The translations under genes and the position numbers were made by a program. From assembly GCF_003575975.1 (NCBI RefSeq), contig NZ_QQXK01000010.1, forward strand, positions 53,039 through 117,038: DNA of 64,000 nucleotides. Reading direction: 5' to 3'. Below are positions 53,407 to 62,651 of the stretch, one piece after another; position 1 is the first letter of the stretch, and each line of letters starts with the position of its first letter. Source of the stretch: Galactobacter valiniphilus (GTDB lineage Bacteria; Actinomycetota; Actinomycetes; Actinomycetales; Micrococcaceae). The notes under the pieces were generated by a model. The model ran no database searches. It was not told the DNA's origin and saw only the letters and a program-made list of their open reading frames with translations.

Positions 53407-54177
53407 ATGAGCACCGCACCCGGGGGCCGCGCAGACGGCTCAGCAACTGTTGTATCGGTGAAGGGCGTCAATAAGCACTACGGCCCCTTGCACGTCCTGA
53501 AGGACATCAATCTCGCCGTCGGCAAGGGCGAGGTGGTCGTGGTGCTCGGGCCCTCCGGCTCGGGCAAGTCCACGATGTGCCGCACCATCAATCGCCTCGA
53601 GACCATCGACGAGGGCGAGATCAGGGTGGATGGCGAGCTCCTGCCCCAGGAGGGCAAGGCGCTCGCCAAGCTGCGCGCCGAGGTGGGCATGGTGTTCCAG
53701 TCCTTCAACCTCTTCGCCAACAAGTCGATTCTCGAAAACGTGACGCTGGGCCCACTCAAGGTCCGCGGCATGAAGAAGCCGGAGGCAGAAAAGCTCGCCC
53801 TCGAGCTCCTGGCCAAGGTTGGCGTGGCCAACCAGAAGGACAAGATGCCGGCCCAGCTTTCGGGCGGCCAGCAGCAGCGCGTCGCCATCGCCAGGGCCCT
53901 GGCCATGCGCCCCAAGGTTATGCTCTTCGACGAGCCGACCTCCGCCCTCGACCCCGAGATGATCAACGAGGTGCTCGACACCATGATCTCGCTGGCTAGG
54001 GAGGGCATGACGATGATCGTCGTGACCCACGAGATGGGCTTCGCCCGCAAGGCGGCAGATCGCATCATCTTCATGGCCGACGGTCAGATCGTGGAGGAGT
54101 CCACGCCCGAGGAGTTCTTCACGAACCCCCAGACGGATCGTGCCAAGGACTTCCTGTCCAAACTCATCACCCACTAA
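53407..54177 (+). CDS. gluA: Glutamate-type ABC importer ATPase GluA
   Basis: A 256-residue polar amino acid transport ATPase (GlnQ/GluA). Walker A is GPSGSGKST (48-56), the Q loop is VFQSFNLF, the signature is LSGGQQQR (151-158) and Walker B is [13 protein letters not shown]. It energises the GluCD permease. It heads a four-gene operon (A, B, C, D order as in Corynebacterium gluABCD). Specificity for glutamate versus glutamine or aspartate is inferred from order and sequence style only. Confidence 0.9.
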   Translation: MSTAPGGRADGSATVVSVKGVNKHYGPLHVLKDINLAVGKGEVVVVLGPSGSGKSTMCRTINRLETIDEGEIRVDGELLPQEGKALAKLRAEVGMVFQSFNLFANKSILENVTLGPLKVRGMKKPEAEKLALELLAKVGVANQKDKMPAQLSGGQQQRVAIARALAMRPKVMLFDEPTSALDPEMINEVLDTMISLAREGMTMIVVTHEMGFARKAADRIIFMADGQIVEESTPEEFFTNPQTDRAKDFLSKLITH

Positions 54178-54247
54178 AGCCCCCACGAGACACATCACTC
54201 CGGCGACCGTCCCTCGGGACACCAGCCACCTTCGAAAGGAGAGCCTC

Positions 54248-55087
54248 ATGGCTCTGTTCAGCAAGCGCAAGACGATGGCCCTCGCGGGTGCCGCGGCGGC
54301 CGTGGCCCTCAGCCTCACCGCCTGCGGCGGCGGTGGCGGCGGTTCGGGCTCCGGTGAGGGCAAGATCCGCATCGGCATCAAGTTCGATCAGCCTGGCCTC
54401 GGCTTCCAGGACGGCTCCAACTACACGGGCTTCGACGTCGACGTCGCCAAGTACGTCGCCAACGAGCTCGGATACCCGGCCGACAAGGTGGAGTTCGTCT
54501 CCTCACCCTCGGCCAACCGCGAGAACATGCTCGCGAACAAGCAGGTCGACATGATCTTCGCGACCTACTCGATCACCGACGCCCGCAAGGAGCGCGTCTC
54601 CTTCGCCGGCCCGTACTTCGTGGCCGGCCAGGACCTCCTGGTCCGCAAGGACGACTCGAGCATCACCGGCAAGGACTCCCTCTCCGGCAAGAAGCTGTGT
54701 TCGGTCACCGGCTCCACCTCCGCCGAGAAGGTCAAGAAGGACGTCCCGGGCGTGCAGCTCGTGGAACAGTCCGGCTACGCCAATTGCCTCGGCCTGCTGG
54801 AGAAGGGCGGCATCGACGCCGTCACGACCGACGACATCATCCTGGCCGGCCTCGCCGCGGCGAAGGCGAACCACGGCAAGTTCAAGGTGGTCGGCGCGCC
54901 GTTCTCCACGGAGAAGTACGGCGTTGGCCTGCCCAAGGGCTCCGACAAGTGCGAGTCGATCAACAAGGCCATCACCAAGATGATCGATTCGGGCGAGTGG
55001 AAGAAGGCCCTCGAGGCCAACACCCAGGGCACCGGCTACACGCCGAACGCCGAGACGAACCCGCCCAAGCCCGACGCCTGCTCCTGA
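54248..55087 (+). CDS. gluB: Glutamate-binding lipoprotein GluB
   Basis: A 279-residue family 3 solute-binding lipoprotein with a signal peptide, lipobox LTAC (Cys about residue 26) and a Gly/Ser linker. It then reads IRIGIKFDQPGLGFQ and GFDVDVAKYVANELG, the family signature. Two further Cys pairs (SVTGS.. and KCESIN region) may form disulfides. ATG after AAAGGAG. It delivers substrate to GluCD. Confidence 0.9.
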   Translation: MALFSKRKTMALAGAAAAVALSLTACGGGGGGSGSGEGKIRIGIKFDQPGLGFQDGSNYTGFDVDVAKYVANELGYPADKVEFVSSPSANRENMLANKQVDMIFATYSITDARKERVSFAGPYFVAGQDLLVRKDDSSITGKDSLSGKKLCSVTGSTSAEKVKKDVPGVQLVEQSGYANCLGLLEKGGIDAVTTDDIILAGLAAAKANHGKFKVVGAPFSTEKYGVGLPKGSDKCESINKAITKMIDSGEWKKALEANTQGTGYTPNAETNPPKPDACS

Positions 55088-55098
55088 CGTCAGGCACA

Positions 55099-55127
55099 TG
55101 GTGGGCGCCCCTCAGGGGCGCCCACCA
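55099..55127 (+). promoter_or_regulatory. Intercistronic hairpin between gluB and gluC
   Basis: Perfect 13-bp arms (55099-55111, 55115-55127) with a three-base loop and no T run, inside the operon. It could partly stop transcription or protect the gluAB message, giving more binding protein than permease. Confidence 0.6.
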
Positions 55128-55163
55128 CGGCATCCTCACACCCGACCTGAAGGAGACTGAGCC

Positions 55164-55844
55164 GTGAGTGGCTACCTATCCCTGTGGGAGCAGTACGGCG
55201 GGCAGATGCTTGCAGCCTTCTGGGGCAACATCCAGCTGGCCTTCTACGCCGCCGTGGCGTCCCTCATCCTGGGCCTCATCCTGGCCCTCATGCGCATCTC
55301 GCCCGTGCCAAGCTTCCGCTGGGTGGGCACCGCCTACGTCAACATCATCCGCAACACCCCGCTGACGATCATCATCACGTTCGGCGTCGCGGTGCTCTAC
55401 GGCGTGTTCACGTGGCAGCTCAGCAGCGACTTCAACCTGAACTTCTTCCAAATCGCCATCTTCGGCCTCGCGATCTACCACGCGGCCTTCTTCTGCGAGG
55501 CGATCCGCGCCGGCGTCAACACCGTCCCGCAGGGGCAGGCGGAGGCGGCCCGGGCCATCGGCCTCGGCTTCTTCCCCGCGGCGCAGAACATCATCCTTCC
55601 GCAGGCCCTGCGCGGCGCCATCACCCCGATCGGCAACACCCTCATCTCGCTCATCAAGAACACGACGGTCGTGGCCGCCGGTTCGGTGGCCGAGGTCTCG
55701 GGCCTCATGAAGACCATGATCGAGTTCCGCCCCGACCAGGGCATCCTCATCTTCCTCACGATCGCCATGTTCTTCGTGATCGTGGTGGTCCCGGTGGGCC
55801 TGTTGACCACCTACCTCTCCAAGAAGCTGGCGGTGGCCCGATGA
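55164..55844 (+). CDS. gluC: Glutamate ABC importer permease GluC
   Basis: A 226-residue permease of the HisMQ family with about five transmembrane helices. The EAA coupling loop is QAEAARAIGLGFFPAAQNII, with LPQALR after it, and IIRNTPLTIIITF is near the N terminus. The GTG start follows GAAGGAG. It pairs with GluD, whose start overlaps its stop. Confidence 0.9.
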   Translation: MSGYLSLWEQYGGQMLAAFWGNIQLAFYAAVASLILGLILALMRISPVPSFRWVGTAYVNIIRNTPLTIIITFGVAVLYGVFTWQLSSDFNLNFFQIAIFGLAIYHAAFFCEAIRAGVNTVPQGQAEAARAIGLGFFPAAQNIILPQALRGAITPIGNTLISLIKNTTVVAAGSVAEVSGLMKTMIEFRPDQGILIFLTIAMFFVIVVVPVGLLTTYLSKKLAVAR

Positions 55845-56737
55845 GCGCTCAGCAATCAGTCCTCTTCGATGCGCCCGGTCCCAAGACCAAGCGCACCATC
55901 CTCATCATCAACGTCATCGGCGCGGCCGTGCTGCTCTTCGTGCTCTACCTGCTCTTCAAGGGCCTGGGAGATGCCGGGGAGCTCAAGCCGGAGAAATGGA
56001 ACGTCTTCGCCCAGGGCAGCATCTGGTCCGATTACCTGCTCCCGGGCCTCATGAACACGCTCAAGGCGGCGGCCATCTCGATCGTCCTGGCGCTCGTCTT
56101 CGGCTTCGTCTTTGGCCTGGGCCGGCTCTCCCACATGACGTGGGTGCGCGTCATCAGTTCCATCGTGGTGGAGTTCTTCCGCGCGGTGCCCGTGCTGATC
56201 ATGATGATCTTCTTCTGGCTCTTCCTCGGCGGCGCCCAGCTCGTGCCGCCGGACCAGAGCCCGTTTGTTGCCGTGGTGCTCGGCCTGACGTTCTACAACG
56301 GCTCGGTCATCGCCGAGCTCGTGCGTTCGGGCGTGGAGGGCCTGCCCAAGGGCCAGCGCGAGGCGGGCATCGCGATCGGCCTCACCCGCGGGCAGTCGCT
56401 GCGTTCGATCGAGGTCCCGCAAGCGCTCACCGCCATGCTTCCGGCGCTCATCGGCCAGTTCGTCATCATCCTGAAGGACTCGGCGCTCGGCTCCATCGTG
56501 ACCTACAACGAGCTGCTCTACAGCGCGAACCTCGTGGGCACGGGCAACGGCAACGTGTTCCAGGCCCTCGTGGTCGCCGCAGCCATCTTCATCGTCATCA
56601 ACTACGCGCTCTCCGCGCTGGCCAAGTGGCTCTCGCGCTACCTCGCCAGCCGTGGCGAGGCGGGGGCCGCCGGCCACAACGACGGCGGCGCCGAGGCGCC
56701 TCCCGCGCAGGTCATGGGCGCGCCGCAAACCCTCTAG
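55841..56737 (+). CDS. gluD: Glutamate ABC importer permease GluD
   Basis: A 298-residue HisMQ-type permease with an N-terminal extension and transmembrane helix before the core. The EAA loop is REAGIAIGLTRGQSLRSIEV, then PQAL, and FFRAVPVLIMMIFFW precedes it. The C-terminal 30 residues are a hydrophilic Ala/Gly/Glu tail. ATG overlaps the gluC stop (ATGA). Confidence 0.9.
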   Translation: MSAQQSVLFDAPGPKTKRTILIINVIGAAVLLFVLYLLFKGLGDAGELKPEKWNVFAQGSIWSDYLLPGLMNTLKAAAISIVLALVFGFVFGLGRLSHMTWVRVISSIVVEFFRAVPVLIMMIFFWLFLGGAQLVPPDQSPFVAVVLGLTFYNGSVIAELVRSGVEGLPKGQREAGIAIGLTRGQSLRSIEVPQALTAMLPALIGQFVIILKDSALGSIVTYNELLYSANLVGTGNGNVFQALVVAAAIFIVINYALSALAKWLSRYLASRGEAGAAGHNDGGAEAPPAQVMGAPQTL

Positions 56738-56770
56738 CCTCGTGGCGGAGGGTGAGGAATCTTCACCTGC

Positions 56771-56820
56771 ACGACGACGCGGCCCGGCCTTCCGTACGGA
56801 AGGCCGGGCCGCGTCGTCGT
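56771..56820. terminator. Perfect palindromic terminator (gluD/dapE)
   Basis: The whole 50-base stretch is self-complementary (24-bp arms around a central ta) and sits between the convergent gluD and dapE genes. Confidence 0.9.
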
Positions 56821-56866
56821 TCGCTCAGCGAGCCGCTGACAGGATGCTGTCAGGCCGCCTGCCGGC

Positions 56867-57967
56867 TCAGGCGAGCCAGCGGGTGAGCGCCGCGAGGCAC
56901 TCACGGATCGCGGCGGCCTCGACGTGCTCGTTGTCGGAGTGAGCCAGGAGCGCGTCGCCCGGGCCGAAGTTGACGGCGGGGATGCCCAGGGCGGAGAAGC
57001 GCGCCACGTCCGTCCAGCCGTACTTCGGCAGCGCCCGCGCGCCCACGGCTGCAACGAAGCTCGCGGCGGCGGGCACGTCCAGGCCGGGACGGGCGCCGGC
57101 GGCGGCGTCGGTGCGCTCCACGTCGAAGCCCTCGAGGAGCTCGCGCACGTAGGCGTCGGCCTCCTCGATACTGCGCGAGGGGGCAAAGCGGTAGTTGACC
57201 TCGACCTCGCAGTGGTCGGGGATGACGTTGCCGGCCACCCCGCCGTGAATGCGCACGGCGTTGAGCGACTCGCGGTAGTCCAGGCCGTCCACGTGGATCG
57301 TGGCTGGCTCGTGGGCGGCGAGCCGGGTCAGGATGGGGGCGGCCTTGTGGATGGCGTTCTCGCCCATCCAGGCGCGCGCCGAGTGCGCCGCCCTGCCCGT
57401 GGTCGTCACCTTGAAGCGCATGGTGCCGTTGCAGCCGCCCTCGACCGCGCCGTTGGTGGGCTCGAGGAGGATCGCGAACGACGCGTCCGTCAGCAGCTCG
57501 GGGTGGTGGTCCACGAGGCGGCCCAGGCCCGAGAGCGAGGCCTCCACCTCCTCGTGGTCATAAAAGACATAGGTGACGTCGGCGTTCGGCTCGGTCAGCG
57601 CAGCCGCGAGGGCCAGCTGCACCGCCACGCCGCCCTTCATGTCCGTGGCGCCGCGGCCGTAGAGCGTCTCGCCGTCCCAGCTGGAGGGGACCGTGCCGCG
57701 CGAGCCGGGGGTCGTGGGCAGCGGGACCGTGTCGAGGTGACCGGCGAGCACCACACGCTGGGCGCGCCCCAGGGAGGTGCGGGCCACGATCGCGTCGCCG
57801 TCGCGCAGCACGCTCAGGTGCGGGAGGGCGCGCAGGGCCGCCTCCACGGCGTCGGCGATCGCGGTCTCGATGCCGGAGACCGACTCGATGTCCATGAGTG
57901 CCGCCGTGAGGTGGGCGACGTCGCCCCGCAGGTCGAGGGAGAGTGTTTCGCTGCTCGTGGTGCTCAT
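56867..57967 (-). CDS. dapE: Succinyl-diaminopimelate desuccinylase
   Basis: A 366-residue M20 metallohydrolase releasing succinate from N-succinyl-LL-diaminopimelate. Metal-site residues are His77, Asp79 (AGHLDTVP), Asp109 (GATDMKGG) and Glu139/Glu140 (YDHEEVE). A dimerisation domain starts near TTTGRAAHSARAW. It is divergent from dapD with only 46 bases between starts; both have leaderless-type -10 boxes. It serves lysine and peptidoglycan precursor synthesis. Confidence 0.93.
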   Translation of the reverse strand: MSTTSSETLSLDLRGDVAHLTAALMDIESVSGIETAIADAVEAALRALPHLSVLRDGDAIVARTSLGRAQRVVLAGHLDTVPLPTTPGSRGTVPSSWDGETLYGRGATDMKGGVAVQLALAAALTEPNADVTYVFYDHEEVEASLSGLGRLVDHHPELLTDASFAILLEPTNGAVEGGCNGTMRFKVTTTGRAAHSARAWMGENAIHKAAPILTRLAAHEPATIHVDGLDYRESLNAVRIHGGVAGNVIPDHCEVEVNYRFAPSRSIEEADAYVRELLEGFDVERTDAAAGARPGLDVPAAASFVAAVGARALPKYGWTDVARFSALGIPAVNFGPGDALLAHSDNEHVEAAAIRECLAALTRWLA

Positions 57968-57975
57968 GTCATGCG

Positions 57976-57981
57976 AGCCTA
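57976..57981 (-). promoter_or_regulatory. -10 box (TAGGCT), leaderless, for dapE
   Basis: Minus-strand TAGGCT ends eight bases before the ATG at 57967. Confidence 0.45.
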
Positions 57982-58000
57982 CCGGGAGCGCGCCGCGCCC

Positions 58001-58006
58001 TAGGAT
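58001..58006 (+). promoter_or_regulatory. -10 box (TAGGAT), leaderless, for dapD
   Basis: TAGGAT ends seven bases before the ATG at 58014 and overlaps an alternative upstream ATG (58005), which argues against that start. Confidence 0.5.
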
Positions 58007-58013
58007 GCATGAC

Positions 58014-58976
58014 ATGACTGCTTCCACAGCCACGAACTCCCCCGCCCCGTCCCGCCTGGCCTCCGCGCACGGCGTCGCGACCTTCCATGCCTCGGGCGCA
58101 CTGCTCGACGCCTGGTTCCCGCGCCCCGAGCTCGCGCCCCTGGGCCAGGACGAGGCAGCCGAGGCGATCCGCGCCTCCCTGACCGCCCTCGAGTCCACCG
58201 ACGAGGCCCGCGGCACCACGCGCCGCGTCGTCTCCGTCGAGGCGAACCTCGACGAGGCCCCGGCCTCCGCCGAGGACGCCTGGCTGCGCCTGCACCTGCT
58301 CTCCCACCGCCTCGTCGCGCCGAACACCATCAACCTCGATGGCGTCTTCGGCCTGCTGACCAACGTGGTCTGGACCTCCGCCGGCCCGTGTGCCGTCGAG
58401 GACTTCGAGCTCACGCGCGCCCTCCTGCAGGCCCGCGGCCCCGTGACCGTCTACGGCGTGGACAAGTTCCCGCGCATGGTGGATTACGTGGTGCCCTCCG
58501 GCGTGCGCATCGGCGACGCCGACCGCGTGCGCCTCGGCGCGCACCTGGCCCCCGGCACCACCGTGATGCACGAGGGCTTCGTGAACTTCAACGCTGGCAC
58601 CCTCGGCACCTCCATGGTCGAGGGCCGCATCTCCGCCTCCGTGGTGGTCGGCGACGGCTCCGACGTGGGCGGCGGCGCCTCCATCATGGGCACGCTCTCC
58701 GGCGGCGGCATGCAGCGCATCACGCTGGGCGAGCGCGTCCTGTTGGGCGCCAACGCCGGCGTGGGTATCTCGCTCGGCGACGATTGCGTCGTGGAGGCCG
58801 GCCTGTACGTCACGGCCGGTACGCGTGTGCAGCTCGGGGACAAGGTCGTGAAGGCGCTTGAACTCTCCGGCGTCGCCAACCTGCTCTTCCGCCGTAACTC
58901 GCTCACGGGCGCCGTGGAGGCCCTCCCCCGTGCGACCGGCACGGTGGAGCTGAACGACGCCCTCCACGCCAACTGA
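58014..58976 (+). CDS. dapD: Tetrahydrodipicolinate N-succinyltransferase
   Basis: A 320-residue trimeric left-handed beta-helix acyltransferase, actinobacterial type. Hexapeptide-like turns appear from about residue 165 onward (VRIGDADRVRLGAHLAPGTTVMHEGFVN, written here only to locate it, and SVVVGDGSDVGGGASIMGTLSGGG). It transfers succinyl from succinyl-CoA in the succinylase DAP route. Start 58014 is chosen from the -10 spacing. Confidence 0.92.
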   Translation: MTASTATNSPAPSRLASAHGVATFHASGALLDAWFPRPELAPLGQDEAAEAIRASLTALESTDEARGTTRRVVSVEANLDEAPASAEDAWLRLHLLSHRLVAPNTINLDGVFGLLTNVVWTSAGPCAVEDFELTRALLQARGPVTVYGVDKFPRMVDYVVPSGVRIGDADRVRLGAHLAPGTTVMHEGFVNFNAGTLGTSMVEGRISASVVVGDGSDVGGGASIMGTLSGGGMQRITLGERVLLGANAGVGISLGDDCVVEAGLYVTAGTRVQLGDKVVKALELSGVANLLFRRNSLTGAVEALPRATGTVELNDALHAN

Positions 58977-58988
58977 GGCCCGCCAGGC

Positions 58989-58994
58989 TACGCT
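58989..58994 (+). promoter_or_regulatory. -10 box (TACGCT), leaderless
   Basis: TACGCT ends seven bases before the ATG at 59002. Confidence 0.45.
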
Positions 58995-59001
58995 GGCAGG
59001 T

Positions 59002-59862
59002 ATGCGACGCGGAGCCCGATCGGCCCTTGCCCTCGCGGTGTCCGCCCTCGTGATCGGTGGCGGTATCTGGGGTGTGCAGCGGTACATCCATGACAGCCAG
59101 GCCCTGGTGGTGGTGCAGTGCGCCACCACCGTGGGCTCGGTGAAGCACACGCTCGATCCCGAGCAGGCGGGCAACGCCGCCACCATCTCCGCCGTCGCTG
59201 TGGGACGCGGGCTTCCCTCGCGGGCCACGAGCATCGCGCTGGCGACCGCCTTCCAAGAGTCCAAGCTGCGCAACCTCGACTACGGCGACACGGCCGGGCC
59301 GGATTCCCGCGGCCTGTTCCAGCAGCGCCCCTCCCAAGGCTGGGGCACGCAGGCCCAGGTCATGGACCCCGTCTACGCGGCCGGCGCCTTCTTCGACGAG
59401 CTCGTCACCTTCGACTACCGCAGCATGAGCGTGACGCAGGCGGCCCAGAAGGTCCAGCGCAGCGCGTTCCCCGAGGCCTACGCCGACCATGAGGACCTGG
59501 GCCGCGCCTTCGCCTCCGCCCTCACGGGGCAGTCAGCGTCGGCGCTCACCTGCTCGCTGCGCCGCACCACGGGGGCCGGTTCCGCCGCGGCCGTAGCCAA
59601 GCGCATGGAGTCCGAGTACGGCTCCTCGACCTTCTCCCCCAAGGTGCAGGGCGACATCGTCAGCACGCGGGTGTCCTCCACCGAGCAAGGCTGGGCCTTG
59701 GCGCAATGGGCCGTGGCCCACGCCCAGGAGGATTCAACGGTCTCCGTCTCCTACGGCGGCCTCACGTGGACGCGCGAGAAGGGCGCCTGGGAGCGCGGCG
59801 AGGGGCACGACGGCGCGGGCACGGTGGCCATCCAGCTCGCCTCAGCGGCGGGTCAGGGCTAG
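59002..59862 (+). CDS. Membrane-anchored lysozyme-like (SLT-fold) protein
   Basis: A 286-residue protein with an uncleaved N-terminal signal anchor (about 7-24). Its central region, ATAFQESKLRNLDYGD (Glu86) and GLFQQRPSQGWG (104-115), is a hallmark of an actinobacterial lysozyme-like family sometimes mislabelled heavy-metal transporter. Glu86 is in the place of a lytic transglycosylase catalytic acid. A cell-wall role is inferred from fold and location; activity is unproven. The C-terminal region (about 190-286) is a separate small domain. Confidence 0.72.
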   Translation: MRRGARSALALAVSALVIGGGIWGVQRYIHDSQALVVVQCATTVGSVKHTLDPEQAGNAATISAVAVGRGLPSRATSIALATAFQESKLRNLDYGDTAGPDSRGLFQQRPSQGWGTQAQVMDPVYAAGAFFDELVTFDYRSMSVTQAAQKVQRSAFPEAYADHEDLGRAFASALTGQSASALTCSLRRTTGAGSAAAVAKRMESEYGSSTFSPKVQGDIVSTRVSSTEQGWALAQWAVAHAQEDSTVSVSYGGLTWTREKGAWERGEGHDGAGTVAIQLASAAGQG

Positions 59863-59906
59863 GCGGCACGGCGCCGGGCGCGCCGTCCCCACCCCAGCAA
59901 CAGCAA

Positions 59907-59944
59907 ACGCCGCCGTTCCCACCCTGAGGTGGGAACGGCGGCGT
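59907..59944. terminator. Bidirectional terminator
   Basis: Perfect 17-bp arms (59907-59923, 59928-59944), loop ctga, between convergent genes. Confidence 0.88.
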
Positions 59945-59999
59945 CGTGCTGTGCCTGGGGCGCCGGTGGGCGGGCCGGCAAGGCCCGCCCACCAGCCAA

Positions 60000-61277
60000 T
60001 CAGGCCTGCGGGTAATCGCGGGAGGCGTGGCCCGTGTAGAGCTGACGCGGGCGACCGATCTTGCGCTCGGGATCCAGCATCATTTCGCGCCACTGGGCGA
60101 TCCAGCCGGGGAGGCGGCCGATCGCGAAGAGGACCGTGAACATCTTCTCGGGGAAGCCCATGGCCTTGTAGATCAGGCCGGTGTAGAAGTCCACGTTCGG
60201 GTAGAGCTTGCGCTGGATGAAGTACTCATCGCTGAGCGCCTTCTCCTCCAGGCTCATCGCGATGTCGAGCAGCTCGTTGGCGCCCTGCTTCGCGAGGATG
60301 TCGTGGGCCGTCTGCTTGATGATCTTGGCGCGCGGGTCGTAGTTCTTGTACACGCGGTGGCCGAAGCCCATCAGGCGGACGCCGTCCTCCTTGTTCTTCA
60401 CCTTCTCCATGAAGGCGTCCGGCGACACGCCGTCGGCCTGGATGGAGCGCAGCATCTTCAGCACGGCCTCGTTGGCGCCGCCGTGGGCGGGCCCGAAGAG
60501 GGCGTTGATGCCGGCCGAGACGGAGGCGAAGAGGTTCGCGTCCGTGGAGCCGACCAGGCGCACCGTGGAGGTGGAGGCGTTCTGCTCGTGATCGGCGTGC
60601 AGGATCAGCAGCAGATCGAGGGCCTTGACCATGTCGGGATCGAGCTCGTAGGGCTCGGTCGGCATGCCGAAGGCCAGGCGCAGGAAGTTCTCCACGAGGT
60701 TCATGGAGTTGTCCGGGTACAGGAGGGCCTGACCCAGGGACTTCTTGTGCGCGTAGGCGGCGATGACCGGCATCTTGGCCAGGAGGCGAATGGTGGAAAG
60801 CTCCACCTGCTCCGGGTCAAACGGGTCCAGGGAATCCTGGTACCAGGTCGAGAGCGCCGAGACGGCCGAGGACAGCACCGGCATCGGGTGCGCGTCGCGC
60901 GGGAAGCCGTCGAAGAAGCCCTTGAGCTCCTCGTGCAGCAGGGTGTGGCGGCGGATTTTCTGATCGAAGTCCTCCAGCTCGGTGGCGCTCGGGAGCTCGC
61001 CGTAGATGAGCAGGTAGGAGGTTTCGAGGAAGGTGGAGTTCGCCGCCAGCTGCTCGATCGGGTAACCGCGGTAGCGCAGGATGCCCGCGTCGCCGTCGAT
61101 GTAGGTGATGGCGGACTTGGTGGCCGCGGTGTTCATGAAGCCGGGATCGTAGGTGACGTTCCCGGTCGTCTTGAGCAGGGGCGCGATCGCAAAGCCGTCA
61201 TTGCCTTCGACGGAGTTCACGATCGGGAGGTCGAGGCTGGAACCCGCGAAATCGAGGCGGGCCTTCGCTTCAGTCAT
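60000..61277 (-). CDS. gltA: Citrate synthase
   Basis: A 425-residue hexameric (type II) citrate synthase condensing oxaloacetate and acetyl-CoA. Active-site residues visible are His230 (LHADHEQNAS), His265 (FGPAHGGANE), His307 (GFGHRVYK) and Asp363 (DFYTGL). ATG preceded by TGAGGAG. It is monocistronic: a 265-base upstream space carries the dapC terminator hairpin and presumably its own promoter. Confidence 0.96.
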   Translation of the reverse strand: MTEAKARLDFAGSSLDLPIVNSVEGNDGFAIAPLLKTTGNVTYDPGFMNTAATKSAITYIDGDAGILRYRGYPIEQLAANSTFLETSYLLIYGELPSATELEDFDQKIRRHTLLHEELKGFFDGFPRDAHPMPVLSSAVSALSTWYQDSLDPFDPEQVELSTIRLLAKMPVIAAYAHKKSLGQALLYPDNSMNLVENFLRLAFGMPTEPYELDPDMVKALDLLLILHADHEQNASTSTVRLVGSTDANLFASVSAGINALFGPAHGGANEAVLKMLRSIQADGVSPDAFMEKVKNKEDGVRLMGFGHRVYKNYDPRAKIIKQTAHDILAKQGANELLDIAMSLEEKALSDEYFIQRKLYPNVDFYTGLIYKAMGFPEKMFTVLFAIGRLPGWIAQWREMMLDPERKIGRPRQLYTGHASRDYPQA

Positions 61278-61468
61278 GGATGGTTCTCCTCACGGAGTTT
61301 GAATGGTGTGGTGACACCGGTTCTCACCGGCCAATCTAACGCTTGTCAGGGTCCCTGGCGAAAACGGGCCCTCCCCCGGGCGCGCCCGGCGCGCCCCGCC
61401 GCGGGCGCGGCGACAGTATCGGGAGGGCCGGGATTCGGCGTGCTGACGCGGCAGGCGCGTGGTCCGTC

Positions 61469-61523
61469 CACAGCACGACGCCGCGTTTCCCGAACGGTGC
61501 TCGGGTCACGCGGCGTCGCTGTG
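61469..61523 (-). terminator. Terminator after dapC
   Basis: Arms cgacgccgcgt (61476-61486) and its complement (61508-61518) extend after a two-base bulge into cacag/ctgtg. The hairpin lies 21 bases past the dapC stop. Confidence 0.75.
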
Positions 61524-61543
61524 TTGCTGAGTGGGTGGGCGCC

Positions 61544-62647
61544 TCAGGCGGCCAGGCGGCGGACCGCCTCGGCGATGCGCTCGTCGCTCGCGGTGAGGGC
61601 CACGCGCACGTGCCCCTCGCCCTCGGTGCCGTAGAAGACGCCGGGACCGGCCACGATGCCGCGCTCGGCGAGCCAGGCGATGGAGTCCCACGTGCCCTCG
61701 CCCCGGCTGCACCACAGGTACAGGCCGGCCTCGGAGTGGGTGATCGTGAAGCCGGCGGCGCGCAGGGCCGGGAGCAGGGCCTCGCGGCGCGCGCGGTACA
61801 GGTCCTTCTGCGCCGCGACGTGCGCGTGATCGCCCAGGGCGGCGATCATGGCCGCCTGGACGGGGGCGGGCACGATCATGCCCGCGTGCTTGCGGGAGTT
61901 CACGAGCTCGCCCATGAGGTTGGGCGCGCCGGCGATGAACGCGGCGCGGTAACCGGCGAGGTTCGACTGCTTGGAGAGCGAGTAGACGCTGAGCAGATTG
62001 CTCAGCTCGCCGCCGCTCACCTCGGGCGCGAGCACCGAGGGGACGCCAGCCTCCCACTCGCCCCAGCCCAGCTCGGCGTAGCACTCGTCCGAGGCCACAA
62101 CGGCTCCGAGCTCGCGGGCCGCATCAACGCGGGCCCTGAGCTGTTCGGTGGAGAGCACGGCGCCCGTGGGGTTGCCGGGGGAATTGAGCCAGACGAGCTT
62201 GACGCGCGAGCGGGTCTCGGGGTCCAGCTCGGAGAGCTCCTCGGCCGCTACGGCCGTGGCGCCGGCCAGCTGCGCCCCGATGTCGTAGGTGGGGTAGGCC
62301 ACGCGCGGGCGGACCACCACGTCCCCCTCGCCCAGGCCCAACAGCAGCGGCAGCCAGGCCACGAGCTCCTTGGAGCCCACGGTCGGCATGACATCCTCGG
62401 TGCTCAGGCCGGTGACGCCGCGGCGGCGCTCGAACCACTCGACGATGCTCTGGCGCAGGGCCAGCGTGCCATGGGTGGTCGGGTAGCCGTGGGCGTCGGC
62501 GGCGGCGGCCAGGGCCTCGCGGATGTGCACGGGCGTGGGATCCACGGGTGTGCCGATGGAGAGGTCGACGACGCCGCCCTCGTGCTCGGCGGCCAGCTCG
62601 CGGTAGGGCGCGAGGGCCTCCCACGGGTAATCGGGAAGCTTCAGCAC
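61544..62647 (-). CDS. dapC: Succinyldiaminopimelate transaminase
   Basis: A 367-residue class I/II PLP aminotransferase of the actinobacterial DapC type. The PLP Lys226 is in SLSKQSNLAGYR, with NSPGNPTG (155-162) and DECYAELGW. It makes N-succinyl-diaminopimelate from the keto acid. The GTG start lies four bases after the fdxA stop; the pairing of an fdxA-like ferredoxin and this aminotransferase is conserved (Rv1177-Rv1178). It completes dapC, dapD and dapE in this window. Confidence 0.9.
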   Translation of the reverse strand: MLKLPDYPWEALAPYRELAAEHEGGVVDLSIGTPVDPTPVHIREALAAAADAHGYPTTHGTLALRQSIVEWFERRRGVTGLSTEDVMPTVGSKELVAWLPLLLGLGEGDVVVRPRVAYPTYDIGAQLAGATAVAAEELSELDPETRSRVKLVWLNSPGNPTGAVLSTEQLRARVDAARELGAVVASDECYAELGWGEWEAGVPSVLAPEVSGGELSNLLSVYSLSKQSNLAGYRAAFIAGAPNLMGELVNSRKHAGMIVPAPVQAAMIAALGDHAHVAAQKDLYRARREALLPALRAAGFTITHSEAGLYLWCSRGEGTWDSIAWLAERGIVAGPGVFYGTEGEGHVRVALTASDERIAEAVRRLAA

Positions 62648-62651
62648 GCGC

